Source: Halocaridina rubra
Taxonomy: Eukaryota > Arthropoda > Malacostraca > Decapoda > Atyidae
Assembly: GCA_037179515.1 (NCBI GenBank)
Contig: JAXCGZ010009478.1
Location: 111,001 to 175,000, forward strand
Reading direction: 5' to 3'
Length of the DNA: 64,000 bases
Part shown: one piece after another, positions 24,584-36,276 of the stretch
Layout of the letters: every line of letters begins with the position of its first letter
How positions within the stretch are numbered: the first letter of the stretch is position 1
Translations under genes and position numbers: made by a program
The notes under the pieces: model-generated
What the model saw: the letters and a program-made list of their open reading frames with translations, nothing else
Databases searched by the model: none
What the model was told of the DNA's origin: nothing

Positions 24584-25454
24584 GTAAGATAAAGATTTTT
24601 GGATATTTGAAAACAATTAGGTGTTTTATATTCATTAGCCTGATGTGAATAGGAAGAGATTTTTTTATTCCTATTTTTAGGTGGTTGATATTCTGTTGTA
24701 AGCTCCTTGTTCTCATTACTATGGCAGTATAGTTTGTCATAAGCTAAAATTGAAGTCATACAATGCATACTCGGTTAGTAATGGTACTTTAGGAAACATT
24801 TTGACATTCATCAGCACTGTCTACTTGATGAGCTCATTATGTATTGATAATATAGTTGTAATTGTTACTCTAATACTTGATAGGCTATTGTTAATGCAGC
24901 TAGTGAGAAATTAACAATATCTCAAGATAAAGAGCTTAGCTTGAGAATGTATAATGGATAAATTAAATGATGCCCATGTCACTGCTTTTAACAGGTATTG
25001 CTCATTTACTAGGAGAGCCCATAAAAGACGGAAATCTTAATTTAGGTGATAATGCAAATAATTTTTCCACTGCCACAAAAGCACAATTTCAAGTGAGTGA
25101 TTCCTGAATATATTCATGTAGTTTGTGAAATGTCTTGTTTAATTTGTTATACTCTTATCCACCTTTGAAATGTTTGTTGAAAAGCAATATATTATTGAAT
25201 TGCAAGTTTTTTGCATAAAAATTATTAGTATGTTGCACATGTTACTTCCAAAAACATGCTTTGAGTACTCTTTAAAAATATCTTTAAATTTCATATAGGT
25301 ACCAGTAAAAGGCCCTCAAAAAGCAGGAACTCTGTATTTATGGGCATCGCGACCAGATACTAGTGTCAAGTGGAATGTCGACAGGCTTGAATTAGGCTTC
25401 AAAGAAGAACCAAACAGAAGAATTCTTATTCTAGATTCCAAGAAAAATGAGTGA
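24433..25454 (+). CDS. COA1: Cytochrome c oxidase assembly factor 1 (COA1)
   Basis: Three plus-strand exons (24433-24583, 24995-25092, 25299-25454) with GTAAGA and GTGAGT donors and ACAG/ATAG acceptors join in phase to 134 residues (human COA1 is 146). The N terminus is basic with one membrane segment (ALGGFFVVGSGLYFKF, about residues 12-28), which fits inner-membrane anchoring with the C-terminal domain in the intermembrane space. Then come a YYKESLNILRSHRG helix, an IAHLLGEPIKDGNLNL turn, and a beta-rich core (VPVKGPQKAGTLYLWASR, VKWNVDRLELGF), aligning with the human ALGPPLNI..GLLYV..WHLDEVFLEL pattern. COA1 acts early in complex IV assembly (MITRAC). The start is ambiguous: ATG 24403 is in frame, but CTCTACAG at 24414-24421 looks like an acceptor, so I prefer ATG 24433. 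Confidence 0.9.
24995..25092 (+). CDS. COA1: COA1 middle exon
   Basis: 98 bp after CTTTTAACAG. The first two bases complete Gly, and it encodes IAHLLGEPIKDGNLNL to KAQFQ, then GTGAGT. It is too short to stand out as an open frame by itself. Confidence 0.85.
25299..25454 (+). CDS. COA1: COA1 last coding exon
   Basis: Starts at Val after TTTCATATAG. It encodes 51 residues ending LDSKKNE and a TGA at 25452-25454. Confidence 0.85.
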   Translation, partial: VPVKGPQKAGTLYLWASRPDTSVKWNVDRLELGFKEEPNRRILILDSKKNE

Positions 25455-25496
25455 GGTATGACTACTTCATGTTGTTTGCCATTTTATGTATCATTA

Positions 25497-25632
25497 TTAA
25501 TCCACATTCGAGCGGAGGTGTACACAGATAGGTTGGAGATTGGGACTTAAAGTTGATTGCCCTTCCTAATGCCCCCAGTGGGCTCAGACAGGTTTGTCAT
25601 TTCCCTAGTCAAACACTCAAACCACTGACCTA
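25497..25632 (-). mobile_element. SINE family B (in COA1 3' region)
   Basis: It has ATAGGTTGGAGATTGGGAC, TTGATTGCCCTTCCTAATGCC and a decayed head ending near ACCACTGACC. It lies inside the likely COA1 3' UTR, in antisense. Confidence 0.7.
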
Positions 25633-25736
25633 ATGCAGAAAATAAAAGACTGAAGCTTTGCATATGTACTGTATATATACATTTCAGGTGACAAAAGTTT
25701 AACTGTTCACAAGAAATCCAGGTTAGAACGTTTTTA

Positions 25737-25742
25737 AATAAA
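25737..25742 (+). promoter_or_regulatory. Candidate COA1 poly(A) signal
   Basis: AATAAA lies 283 bp after the COA1 stop. The intervening 3' UTR would include the minus-strand SINE B at 25497-25632. Confidence 0.4.
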
Positions 25743-25924
25743 AGTGCTATATCAGTATTATTAGTTATAAATTAAATTATGTATATATTATATACAATAC
25801 TTACTATTATTTATGTTTTGAAACCACTGTGCACTTCCAGATTTTTAATGAGCGTAGGCATTGTGCTAACATTTACAAAAGATCGCCTATTGAATTTACT
25901 TCTTATTAAATGCTTTTATCTATG

Positions 25925-26080
25925 TTTATAGTGCAGTGGTTAGAGCACTCAACTCAGGAAGTGACAGACCTGTGATTGAGCCCTCTACATGGTGTTAGGA
26001 AGGGTATTCCTTCTTAATTTCCCAGCTCCAACTGTATGCATCCACCTCCATTCAAATGGGGAATAATAGTGATGTAAAAT
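25925..26080 (+). mobile_element. SINE family B
   Basis: Plus-strand copy: head GTGCAGTGGTTAGAGCACTC (A box region), GTGATTGAGCCC (mutated B box), then GGAAGGGTATTCCTTCTTAA, CCAGCTCCAAC and an end GGGGAATAATAGTGATGTAA. Confidence 0.75.
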
Positions 26081-26345
26081 AAAATACTCCTGGCTTAAAT
26101 TCATATTGTACTAAAATGTCCTACCGTAACTTCAACTCACACTAATTATAATCTTAAGCCTAACCTTGCAGTCCATGAATGTATAGCCATTGGCAGTCAG
26201 TGAACATTTTTAGTTTTATTGATTATGTACAACTCAGTGGAAATAGAACTAGCGTAACAAGCTCAATATTTTGCAACCCTTGTATAATTTTGTGCTTTTT
26301 CCATGAAACCACTTCAGATTTTTAAAGTGTTTTGATAATAATAAA

Positions 26346-26513
26346 TCCCATGGTGTCATAGTAGTTCAGTGCTAGAGTGCACGAGTTGGGAAGCAAAAAA
26401 GCATGGGTTTGATCCTACTGCAGGACATTAAGAAGGGCATTCAGCCTTAATCCCCCAGCTCCAACATGTCTGTCCTCCCCCGTTTAAATGGGGACTAATA
26501 TTGACACACAATA
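26346..26513 (+). mobile_element. SINE family B
   Basis: Plus-strand copy with GTAGTTCAGTGCTAGAGTGC and GGGTTTGATCC as A and B boxes, then AAGAAGGGCATTCAGCCTTA, CCCAGCTCCAACATGTCTGT and GGGGACTAATATTGACACAC. Confidence 0.8.
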
Positions 26514-27166
26514 ACATGCTCTAATATCGACACACAAAAGAGTGCTAGTGATTTATACAGTCATATCAGTCTACTGTAATAAGAGGCCAGGAATAAGCCT
26601 TGACTTTTTTCTAGTTTTTATTTGACTTTTTGCAGGTTTTTATTTAAATTTTCGATTGCATATACTCCAGTTTTTCTTATTTTACATATGGTGTAAGGCA
26701 ATAACAGAAGTAATCAAATTTAGTATTATTGTTGGCTATATGCAGCATAGTACTGTGGTATAATTTTAATTCCAAATATCAGACAATATTTGCACCCTTA
26801 CTTTGTATAATTACAAGATTTCACAGACATTCTTAATAATTCTTCCCTTGTATTACAAATATATGTAAGAAGCAACATGCATCTCTGAAGTATATCTCTC
26901 GACATATCTACCACTTGCTAGCACATACAGTATTTAGAACATGTTTCCTTTGGAGTGAAGGAACGAGAACTTTGGGGGATGTCAACGAAATTTTTTAATA
27001 CTCCTGGTCTTTTTTTTTGCTTCAGTATCTTCATTGTATTGTTATCTCCAATATACGTGCTATGCTTATCCTTGCCTTAAAGGCTTATTTTTACTTAGTA
27101 AATTGTAGTTGCATATATGATTAGAGTACCCATTTTCATTGAAATAAGTGTTGTTGATTGCTGTGT

Positions 27167-27300
27167 GATGTGTCACTGTATATCCCCATTCGAATGGGAG
27201 TGGACACAGAGAAGCTATATTGGAGAATTAAGGCTAGATGCCCTTCCTAACGCCCCATTGGTGAGTTCGATTGCAGGAGTGTCACCTCCTTTGTCAAACC
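27167..27300 (-). mobile_element. SINE family B, 5'-truncated
   Basis: GTGTCACTGTATATCCCCATTC at the left and TAGATGCCCTTCCTAACGCC in the middle. The head is lost after about 27300. Confidence 0.7.
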
Positions 27301-27882
27301 TAACCTAGCCTAACTATCTTTACAAAACGGATGGCACCAAAACAACTGCACCAAACAGTCATTGCCCATATGTTATCACCCAATCATCCCATTTCGTTGA
27401 AAAAATGCTCAAGGAAACCTTTCCACCTGTCTTAATAGAAATATGTTCCAAGTTCTCAAAACAGCTAATCAAACTTTTTTCCATTCATTCTCCAAACCCA
27501 TTAAACTTGGTAGCTATTAAAAAAGCCTTATATCCATCAAGTATTTGTAAATCATTTCAAAACTGAATTGCAATCAATTTATTTTTCTCTTCTGAAATTG
27601 TAACTTCAAAACAGCTGAGAAGTATTCAAACATGAGTCATGGATTTGAGTATACTAGACAATAATTGGTACTCTCTCAAGTTTGGTATCTTTCAAGGACA
27701 GTAAAACTAAAAGTGAATAGTCAATTCGTTTTTGTAAGTTAATTTTTTTTTTTTTCAGTAAAAAGATTGATATATTATTTTTAGCCCGCTTAGACCTTAT
27801 ACATTTATAGGTAATACCCTGATTCCAGACTGTTGAAAGACTTCCAGAAATAACAGAGCAGAACTCTAGCAACAGTAGTTGT

Positions 27883-28059
27883 ATGGATAGCTCTGATACT
27901 GTATCGGGTCATACAAAAGACAGGCAGTCTGATAGCAACCTTGATGCTTCAGTTCTTTCCCATGCAGAACTAAAAGCCTTTTTCCAGGGTGCCCTGGCCA
28001 AGCTTCTAAAAGATGATCCAATATTAAATGCTCTTCATCCACAGGTAACTTTGGAAGAG
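27883..28059 (+). CDS. SNRNP25: SNRNP25 exon (N-terminal)
   Basis: 59 codons ending QVTLEE, donor GTATGT at 28060. The exon probably starts at 27829 after GATTCCAG, with 18 in-frame codons before the Met that may be UTR or coding. Confidence 0.85.
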
Positions 28060-31000
28060 GTATGTAACAGTTAAATTAGTAAATACTGTATGGATTATGT
28101 ATACATATACAACGGCCACTTGTCCCTTAGTAAGAAAAACGGCCTAGTCAAAGCTCACTTTCTAAAGAAGCTAATATATCTCGATCACATCTTAGCTTCT
28201 TGGGGATGAAGTGCTGCCTCAATTCCCCCCCCACCACCCTGCTTGGGTCATCCTCATGGTAAGAATTTAGAATGTATGGTATGCCCCTCCAATGCCTTAA
28301 GTGTCTTTCTGCATCTAGGATATGGCCATTCTGTTACACCCAAATAGAATGGCTATATAAACCAAAACTGCTTCCATAATAATGTAAAATTTCATTATAT
28401 AAATATACAGGGGGTCCTCGACTTACATCAGAGTTCTGTTCCTGAAACATGATGTAACCCAAATTTCAGTGTAAATCGGACCACACCTAAATAAGTACCT
28501 ATGCTAATGCAGTAGTAAAGTTTCTCCCATTTCCATGCATATCACTATCTCTCATTTCACTTCCATGGTGATGGATTTCCTTTTCTTTGAAGCATTGCCA
28601 TCAGAAGAATTTGCTTTACACTTGTTAGACATACTACAGGCCACAATTGATACAAAAAAGAAGCAAAATAATGTATGGAATGTGCGTTGTAACCACGAAA
28701 CATCGTAATTCGAGGACATTGTAAACCGAGGATCCACTTCATAATACATACAGTCCTTGTTGTTTGCAGGTTCATGTGTCACTAGTAATCCCCATTTGAA
28801 TGAGGGTGGACACAGGTTGGAGCTGGGAATAGATTCTCATGGGCTTTACTTCATATTAATATTTTTTACGTTTATTAGCTTGTATAAATTATTTTAAAAA
28901 TATGAATAATTCAGAAGAAAAGCTTGGATGTTTGAGTGAAAAGTTTATTAGACTTTGGAGTATATACTGAAAATAGGTAATCTTTCCCTATATTTACATG
29001 GAAAATATGGGGAAGTATTAAAAGCTGAACCTAGGGAAATGAATATATTTTACTGAGGAACAGACATTAGTCTTAAGTGTGCTGAAACATAGTTATCTTG
29101 AATAAAATGGTAAAGGAACATGCCATACTGTATTTTATTCTTGTATAATCTGTATAATAATTACCAAATATTATTTGGTACTAATATTTGCATTTGAATA
29201 AGACTTAGAAATGCAGAATTTTTATAAATGTAAAGCATACCAATAAGTTAGTACACTCAGTCCTTTATTTAATTGACTAATTGGAGGAGACCTGGGTCTG
29301 GTAACTCCAATTGTCCTTTGTTTTCGAATTGGGGTCTGTAGTGGCAACAGTTACATCATGAAAAGAAGAGAAATAATACTTTTAATCAATAACTACATCA
29401 AGCTTAACGTCCAATGTGACAAAAGGAAAATACCTGTACACTGTAAGTATAATAAATTCAGCATATTAATTTTTGCTAGTATGTGTATGTGAGAAAGAGA
29501 GTTTTTCAGTTATCCTTAAGTATACCCATTAATGGTTTTCTTGGTAAATCTGACCACTCTGTGATCTCAATCTCTATTATTTTTGCTCCTCCTCCACCAA
29601 TCCCCCCTATTCAGTGCTGCCTTTGGCGCTTTGAGCGTACCCAACTTGAAAATTTGCGTAACTTCCTCTTTTAACTTCCCATGGGATGACTACTGCTTTC
29701 AGTCCCGCAACCCTGATCAGGTAGCCCTAAAAGTTGCCGAGATCATGCCCTCATGAATGGAGGATACATCCCCTCCTCTGTGAAAACTTTCTCTCCCCCT
29801 AAACCTTGTTTTAACCAAGCCTGCTCCATGGCTATCCAGGCCAGGAATCGGGCATACCGATCTTACCAAGCCTCTCCTTCCGATTTAAATCTCTCTGCTT
29901 TTATTGAAGCTAGGAATTGCCGTACTGCTCAGATTCGAAGGTCTAAGGCTTTCTTTATAAGAAGAAAAGTTGATGACCTTAACTGCTCTTCCACTGACAA
30001 ATGTTTCTGGTCCTTAGCCAAAAGCTTCTGTAGCTCAAGCTTTCCCACTCTCATTCGTTATGATGGTTCTATAGCTTGCTCTCTCACTGTCAAAGCCACT
30101 CTCTTTGGCTCTCATTTTTCTGACAACTCTTCTATAAAGGATTCCAGTGCATTTGTCCCTCAATCTTTACCTCTCTCTAACCCTATGTCCTCCCTTATTC
30201 TTTCCTCACGCACAGTTCATAAGATTCTTGACTCGCTAAAGACGAACAAGGCATCTGGTCCCGATGGTATCCCTGCAAGGTTCCTTAAGGAGTTTGTAGA
30301 TGAACTTGCTCCCATGCTTTGCCGTCTTTTTTGCCTCATTCTGTCAACCAGTATATATTCTTCATCTTGGAAGCATGCTCTAGTTCAACCTGTTCCTAAG
30401 AAGGGTGACCACTCTATTCCTTCAAACTACCGACCTGTTGCCTTAACCTCCTCTATTGCCAAAGTTTTCGAAACTTTGCTCAATGCTCACTTCTTGGAAC
30501 GCCTTGAATCTAACTCACGTATCTCTGATCACCAGTACGGCTTCCGCAAGGCAAGATCCACTTGTGATCTCCTGTCCTATCTTACTCATGTATGGTCATC
30601 TTTTCGGAGGAACTATAGGGAATCCTTTGTCATCGCCCTTGATATCTCTTAAGGCTTTTGATAGTCTGGCACAAGGCTCTGTTGGCCAAACTCCCTGCCT
30701 ATGGCTTTACCCCTTCTCTCTGTTTTTTGATTTCCAGTTTTCTTACTGACCGTTCTATATCTTTAGTTGTTGATGGTGCGACATCTAACCCTTTCTCTGT
30801 TACCAGTTGTGTTCCACAGGGCTGTGTTCTTTCACCTACTCTGTTCCTTCTCTTCATCAATGATCTTCTACAATCCCTATCTTCCTCTCTTCTTCATGTC
30901 TTTGCTGACAATTCTACCCTTCACTTTTCCTCTGCCTTTTCTTCACAGCTTTCATCTGTTACTTGTAATCAATCCCGTATCACTCTCTTTTCTACTCTTA

Positions 31001-34000
31001 ACTCTGATTTGCAGAGGGTATTGAGTGGGGAACTCACAATTTAGTTAAATTCTATGCCTCCAAGACACAGTTTATGGGTATCTCTTTATCTTCTTCTCCT
31101 GATAACCCTATTGTTTTCGAAACTAACGAAATTTACCCTCTTAATTCTATCAACATATTAGGAATCCATATAGCCTGTAACTTATCTTGGAGGAATCACA
31201 TAATCCAAATTTCTAAATCTTCATAAAAAAAACTGGGGGTTCTGTTTCGTTTTCGTCATTACTTTTCCTCTTTACAGTTACTTAAAATCTATAAAGGTCT
31301 TATCTGTCCCTGCTTAGAATACTGTTCATTCATCTGGGGTGCTTCTTCTTATACTTATCTCCTTGATAGGGTTGAATCTAAGGCAGTCAGACTCATTAAT
31401 GATCCTTCTCTTACTCCTAATCTGGATGCTTTCTCACTTCACCATAAGGTATCATCCTCTTTTCATTTCTATCGCTACTACTTCCATCGCTCCTCTGATG
31501 AGTTGGCGGGTTGCATCCCTCCCCCACTGCCGAGGCCACGTAACACTCGCCAAAAGGGCTCATCTCACACGTACTGTGTGGAGATCTGTAGCTCCCGGAT
31601 TGGTCTGTGCAGTGACTGCTTCTTCCCATCTACCTCCAGACTCTGGAACTCTCTTCCTCCTTCTGTCTTCCCTAATTTTTATGACCTATCTTCCTTCAAA
31701 AAGCAGATCTATCGTTATCTCTAGGGCCTAATCCTCCATAGCTCTAGGTCCTCTGTACTTTGAGTATTTTTTCTGTCTGTCGTTTTCCTTTGTGTAACAT
31801 TACCTCATCTCTGCCTTGTCCTTAACCTTTTTCTTTTCCTTCATCTTGGTGTTTTCTCGTGCCCAGGCTTCTATTGATGAGGGCAGCTTTTGCCAGTCCC
31901 AGTGTCACACAAAAACAAATATTGTTTATAGGAAGCGTGCATGTATATATATGGGGCTGTATTATTATTATGAGAGACAAAGCAAACTTCAGCTAAAGGC
32001 ACTGGTGATTTTTCTCTCTCTCACATATTATTATTATCATTATTATTGTGATACACTGAGCTGATGGTAGCCCAAAGTGCTTTTTATCTCTCTCTCACTT
32101 GAAGAAGTGGGTCTTTTCCTATGGTGCCATATCTGATAAATACAAATTCTGCTGCTCCAGATTTTGTCTGTTAAATCCAAAGGCCATTTAATCGAGGGTT
32201 AAGTGTACAGTAGACCTGTGTGTTACTAGATTTTGAACATACACATTCAGAAAATGAAGAGCATTACATGTTCTTGTTTGCCATTTTATGTCACTCTTAC
32301 TCTCCATTTGAATGGGGCTGCACATAGACAGGTTGGAGCTGGGGAATTGAGGATGGATGCCCTTCCTAACTCTTTGGATGCTAAAAATTATATTTAGTAA
32401 AGTTTAAGTAGAATACAGCAATCAAGGTATGATTTAAAAGTATATAGGAGGTTAGGATTAGGTAATATGCAATGTACTGACACCTCTATATAAGGGTTTT
32501 GATGTATGTTAATTTTGACTGTAAGGGAGTGGTGGAATCAGTTGTCCCTCTTAGATGAGGTACAACTGTACTGGGGGTCCTGATTTACATCATTCTGCCG
32601 TTACGTTGGAGGCCAGTAAATAAGAAATGAACTTAGGTTTTCGACCTACCTGGCTGGTACTGTAAATTTTAACCGCGCGTGCTGAACAGTTTGTGAGTCT
32701 GGCAGAAGAATAGTCACACGGCATTGTTGTATACATATATACTGCATCATGTTAATTGTTTTATTTATTTATATATGTATTTGGTTATTTGAGAGAATTA
32801 GACTTAATTTATTTACAAAATTACCAAATACATAGCCATGAATATGATGTTCATGCGAAAAAGTTTGTTGAGATTGGCAGAAGAATAGTCACACGGCATT
32901 GTAGTACTGTATTCGTATATACTGTCTCAAGTTTATGGTTTTATTTATTTATTTGTGTATGTATTTGGTTATTTGAAGAAATTAGACATAATTCATTTAC
33001 AAACTTACCAGATATACACCCATAAAAATGATCTTTATGCTAAAAGGTTTGTTGACGTTGGCGGAAGAATAGTCACACGGTATTGTTGTACTGCATACTT
33101 GTATCAAGTTAATAGTTTTATTTATTTATATATTTATGTATTTGGTTATTTGATGGAATTACACTTCATTTATTTACAAAATTATCAAATCATAGCCGTA
33201 TATACAATCTGTATGCGAAAAAGTTTGTTGAGGTTGGTAGAAGAATAGTCACACAACAATGTTGTATTTGAATATGTCTAGTTATTGGTTTAATTCTTTA
33301 TTTATGTATTTATTTGGTTATTTGAAGGAATTAGATTTATTTACAAAATTACCAATTATAAAGTTTGGAGATAGAAACCAAAAGGACAACTCAATAAGAA
33401 TGCATTTTTAGAAGTGCCATTGTAAAGGCTTTACTTCTCAAAATTCTCGTCTGCCTTAATGTTTATCATGCTTATTCACTGTAGATACTTTCAACATCAA
33501 GAAGTTGTAAGTACTTTGGCTGGATAACCAGCATCAATGGCACATCCCAGTGAGCCTCCTGTTGATTCAGGAGAGAACAAATAGATTGTTTAATCCCGTG
33601 AAAATGGGAAATAGGGAAAGAAGAAGGGTCACCTACTTGTTCTTGTACTTATTTGCTGGTGTTAAACCATTCGACCCTAAGTTGGATGTGGGGGATGAAA
33701 TTATCCAGTTATCCTAAAGCAAGCCAACCACAATAGTAAACGTAAGCCACGCTGTACAGTGTAGTTTTACTATTTTTAAGTCTTAGATTAAGAATGTTGA
33801 TTATTTTCTATGATTTAGAGTTTATTTCTAGCATTGGTGGGGGACCTAGGTTCGAATTTAAGTGTTTTCGGACTTAGGTAAAAATCCGGTTTATCTGCTG
33901 TCAGGAACGGAACCCTGATGTAAAACGAGGACCCCCTGTATATTGTTAGGGCTTGTTAGAGCCTCCTGAATTAATTTATGTGTATATACTGAAGGTAAAT

Positions 34001-36051
34001 ATAGGACTGCAGTTGCTCAGTGGTTAGAATGCTCGACCCAGGAAGTAACAAACCCATTTTCGAACCTACCACATGAAATTGGAAGGGCTTCCAGCCATAA
34101 TTCCCCAGCTCCAAGCCTTCTGCATCCACCCCCAGTCGAATGAGAATTAAGTAACACATAAAAATTATAATAAATAGTAGAAACATAACTTCTGTTTAGG
34201 TTCTCTACTAGTTTTGGCCCATTAGCAATTACCAGATGATTATTTCAGGTACAGGCACTAACTGACCTGGAACATGGACAAGCTATGAAAGTGTACATAG
34301 AAAAAATGGATGGAGGGGTTTGGAGTGTTGTTGTACCTCGTGAAGCTACTCTTCATCAGTTGAAAATAGCATTAAAACACCATGTTGCCCTCTGTTTGGT
34401 AAGTACATGCAAGCTCAACAGTAATTTGTCCAAAGATTTGTGTAGGATATGCTTATTAGAAGTTGCTGTAGTTTAATAACCTGTATGATTAATTTTCAAT
34501 AAGTTTGATATTGCTGGTCTAATATACACTTAAATAATCTTATTCCTTGAGTATTTTGATTTTGCACAACAAATCTCTTATTACTTGTGTTGATTTTCCA
34601 TTTTGTAAATGAGGAAAAAAGCATCATTGGAGCTTTGGAAATTTTTTTTTATTTGTTTTTTTCATCATATGTAGTCTCTCTCTCCCATCACTACTCACTG
34701 GGTAATGGCAATGATGCCTCAGAGTTTTGCCATTTTATGTCACTATTAATCTCCGTTATTGGGGTGGACATAGTTCGGAGCTGGATGCCTTTCTTAACGC
34801 CATGCGTTGGGCTGGATCATGGGTCTGTCACTTCTTCAGTTGAATGCACCAATCACTGAGCTATAATGCTCAGTGATATATAGCTTGGAGGAAAAGTCTG
34901 TTATATAACAAGATTTGGCACCTAGTGTGAGAAAAAGTCAAGAAAAAGGCTCGAAGAAAATTCGTCAAAATGTCACCCTTATCATAAGGGAGGAAATTAT
35001 TTTTACCAAACACCTACCAGAATTTTTTTTTAGAAACTTAAATTGAAGCTTCCTAATGTCCAAGGAGAATGCTACCCACAGCTTGAGAGAGATGTAGCCC
35101 TCAATATATGGAAAAAAAACTTGCTGATACAAAACAAGAAATGTCTTCACTCAAATATATTAGAATCCTGAATCCAAAAAAAGACAGTCAAGATAAAGGA
35201 AAGCAAGATCTAATTTGGAAACTGCTGAGAGGAATTATCAAAGGTAAATGAATATATGTACATATGCAACATATATAATAGGGCTGATATTCCCCTTGTC
35301 ATGGAGGTGGCCGAGTCGAAACACATTTACCTAAATAATGAAAGCTAATATAATATGTAAGGAGGACAAAGACTTGTACAGAAGGAAACTTTAATAGCTT
35401 ATAATAAATAATGCTTGTCAGTGTTATGGCTTGAAGAGAAAGTTTAAAAAATATTTGAAAGGAAAGTTCAAAAGTCCAGGCACATAGCAAAAAATTTAGT
35501 TCAAGTTACGCTAATGAATTGGCAGCAGTGTAGAGAAATTAATTTTGTACATTGCTTTATGAAAGATGTTTTATCATCCTCTAGATCAGTCTTTTGATGA
35601 TTTATGAAAAATGTGACTTTGTTAATATTTTTCTACTTTTTGCTGTATTTGCGTGAGTCACCTCTTTTATCGCAGTGTACGTGAACAGAATCTATGCTCC
35701 AACCCTACCAAGTTCCTTTGACACAGATATCTTACCTAGAATTTTGAGTGGTCATCCATGGTTGATATACTTCACATAGAAAATACAGATTGAAGAAATG
35801 TTACCTAATAAGTATTTGATATTAAACTGACATTGCACATTTTTTTCTTTGGTACGTAGAGTCGAAAAGGTGTGAAGAAGAAGATCAGTTGGCGTTACAT
35901 CTGGAAGACTTATTGGTTGTGTTTTGAAAGCGAAAAATTGATGTATGATAATAACAGACTCTTAGAATATGGTATACGGAACAAATCAACACTCTTTTTT
36001 AGTAAGAAACGTAGGGAAAGACAGAGAATAACAAAGAGTGTTGCCCAGTAA
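27883..36051 (+). CDS. SNRNP25: U11/U12 snRNP 25 kDa protein (SNRNP25)
   Basis: Three phase-0 exons (27883-28059, 34249-34398, 35860-36051) give 172 residues; human SNRNP25 is 132. Residues about 27-59 (HAELKAFFQGALAKLLKDDP..NALHPQVTLEE) match the human N-terminal FQEGL..VVQDPLL..IQVTLEEV. The middle exon (LEHGQAMKVYIEKMDGGVW, VVPREATLHQLKIAL) and last exon (KISWRYIWKTYWLCFESEKL, LEYGIRNKSTLFF) give the ubiquitin-like fold of this family. The protein is part of the U11/U12 di-snRNP of the minor spliceosome, in the nucleus. The first 26 residues, before the homologous block, are an acidic/Ser-rich extension. An in-frame open stretch runs upstream to an acceptor-like CCAG at 27828, so an earlier start is possible. 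The 6.2-kb first intron is full of transposons. All introns look U2-type (GTATGT, GTAAGT donors). Confidence 0.92.
28408..28739 (-). mobile_element. Tigger/pogo deletion derivative
   Basis: The left end CAGGGGGTCCTCGACTTACA follows a TA. The right end, reverse-complemented, is GGATCCTCGGTTTACAATG. On the minus strand, after a typical leader (GTAATTCGAGG and GGTTACAACGC phrases), a 26-codon frame 28632-28552 begins MSNKCKANSSDGNASKKRKS and continues ITMEVK, the usual N terminus of Tigger-type (CENP-B HTH) transposases, then hits a TGA. The rest of the transposase is missing. Confidence 0.8.
28774..28842 (-). mobile_element. SINE family B, 3' part only
   Basis: GTGTCACTAGTAATCCCCAT, GAGGGTGGACACAGGTTGGA and GCTGGGAAT only; the tRNA head is absent. 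Confidence 0.65.
29500..31960 (+). mobile_element. Jockey-like non-LTR retrotransposon (decayed)
   Basis: The element is 5' truncated inside the endonuclease: the first recognisable piece is LGKSDHSVISISI, the conserved S-D-H of that domain. Then comes reverse transcriptase: TNKASGPDGIPARFLKEF, WKHALVQPVPKKGDHSIPSN, YRPVALTSS, DHQYGFRKARSTCDLL, VIALDIS; a frameshift near 30650; KAFDRVWH-like sequence; CVPQGCVLSPTLFLLFINDL; then FADNST, where the second catalytic Asp of FADD is Asn. More breaks occur near 31045 and 31225, and the C terminus (SRLWNSLPPSVFP, SFKKQIYRYL) ends at 31724. About 230 bp of 3' UTR includes TTGATGAGGGCAGCTTTTGC. It sits in SNRNP25 intron 1, in sense. Confidence 0.88.
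32280..32378 (-). mobile_element. SINE family B, 3' part
   Basis: GCCATTTTATGTCACTCTTA, CACATAGACAGGTTGGAGCT and GATGGATGCCCTTCCTAACT. It stops before the tRNA head. Confidence 0.75.
32571..33938. mobile_element. MITE with internal ~178-bp satellite
   Basis: The left end CTGGGGGTCCTGATTTACAT and the reverse-complemented right end CAGGGGGTCCTCGTTTTACA are inverted; TA flanks both (32569-32570, 33939-33940). The right 280 bp is homologous to the MITE at 2593-2921. The left half is a tandem repeat (separate entry). It lies in SNRNP25 intron 1. No transposase. Confidence 0.7.
32690..33360 (+). repeat. ~178-bp tandem repeat, about 4 copies
   Basis: The anchor AGAAGAATAGTCACAC (or GGAAGAATAGTCACAC) recurs at about 32704, 32881, 33063 and 33238, giving spacings of about 177, 182 and 175. 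Each unit also has TATTTGGTTATTTGA and ATTTACAAAATTACCA. Units are diverged at the 10-20% level by eye. Confidence 0.9.
34002..34164 (+). mobile_element. SINE family B
   Basis: Plus-strand copy: TTGCTCAGTGGTTAGAATGC, TTTTCGAACCTACC (B box), GGAAGGGCTTCCAGCCATAA, CCCCAGCTCCAA, end AAGTAACACATAAAAAT. It lies 85 bp before the SNRNP25 middle exon. Confidence 0.8.
34249..34398 (+). CDS. SNRNP25: SNRNP25 exon (ubiquitin-like core)
   Basis: Exactly 50 codons after GATTATTTCAG, ending HHVALCL before GTAAGT at 34399. Confidence 0.9.
34727..34866 (-). mobile_element. SINE family B
   Basis: GCCATTTTATGTCACTATTA at the left, GGAGCTGGATGCCTTTCTTA, and the head ending AATCACTGAGCTATAATG at the right. Confidence 0.75.
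35860..36051 (+). CDS. SNRNP25: SNRNP25 last coding exon
   Basis: 63 codons plus TAA at 36049-36051, after TTCTTTGGTACGTAG. The end is rich in basic residues (KKRRERQRITK), as in the family. Confidence 0.9.
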   Translation, partial: SRKGVKKKISWRYIWKTYWLCFESEKLMYDNNRLLEYGIRNKSTLFFSKKRRERQRITKSVAQ

Positions 36052-36276
36052 AAACTAGTATTATATTTATATTTTAAATTAAATATACACTTGTACAGTG
36101 AAGATTACAGTAAAGAGGTCGTATTTTTACCCTGCTGATGTTAATGTTTATATGTAATTGTGGTACTGCTTAACGTGTCTAAGACCTTTATTGAATTTCA
36201 AGAGACGTGTTGCAGATACAGTACAAAAGTACACTTTTGGAAATATTTAATAAGGAATGTTTTTTTTAAACTACAG

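Noticed and set aside
32756..33248. Open frames of 89 and 97 codons with similar protein sequence
   Set aside because: They arise from the 178-bp tandem repeat and do not stay open across all units.
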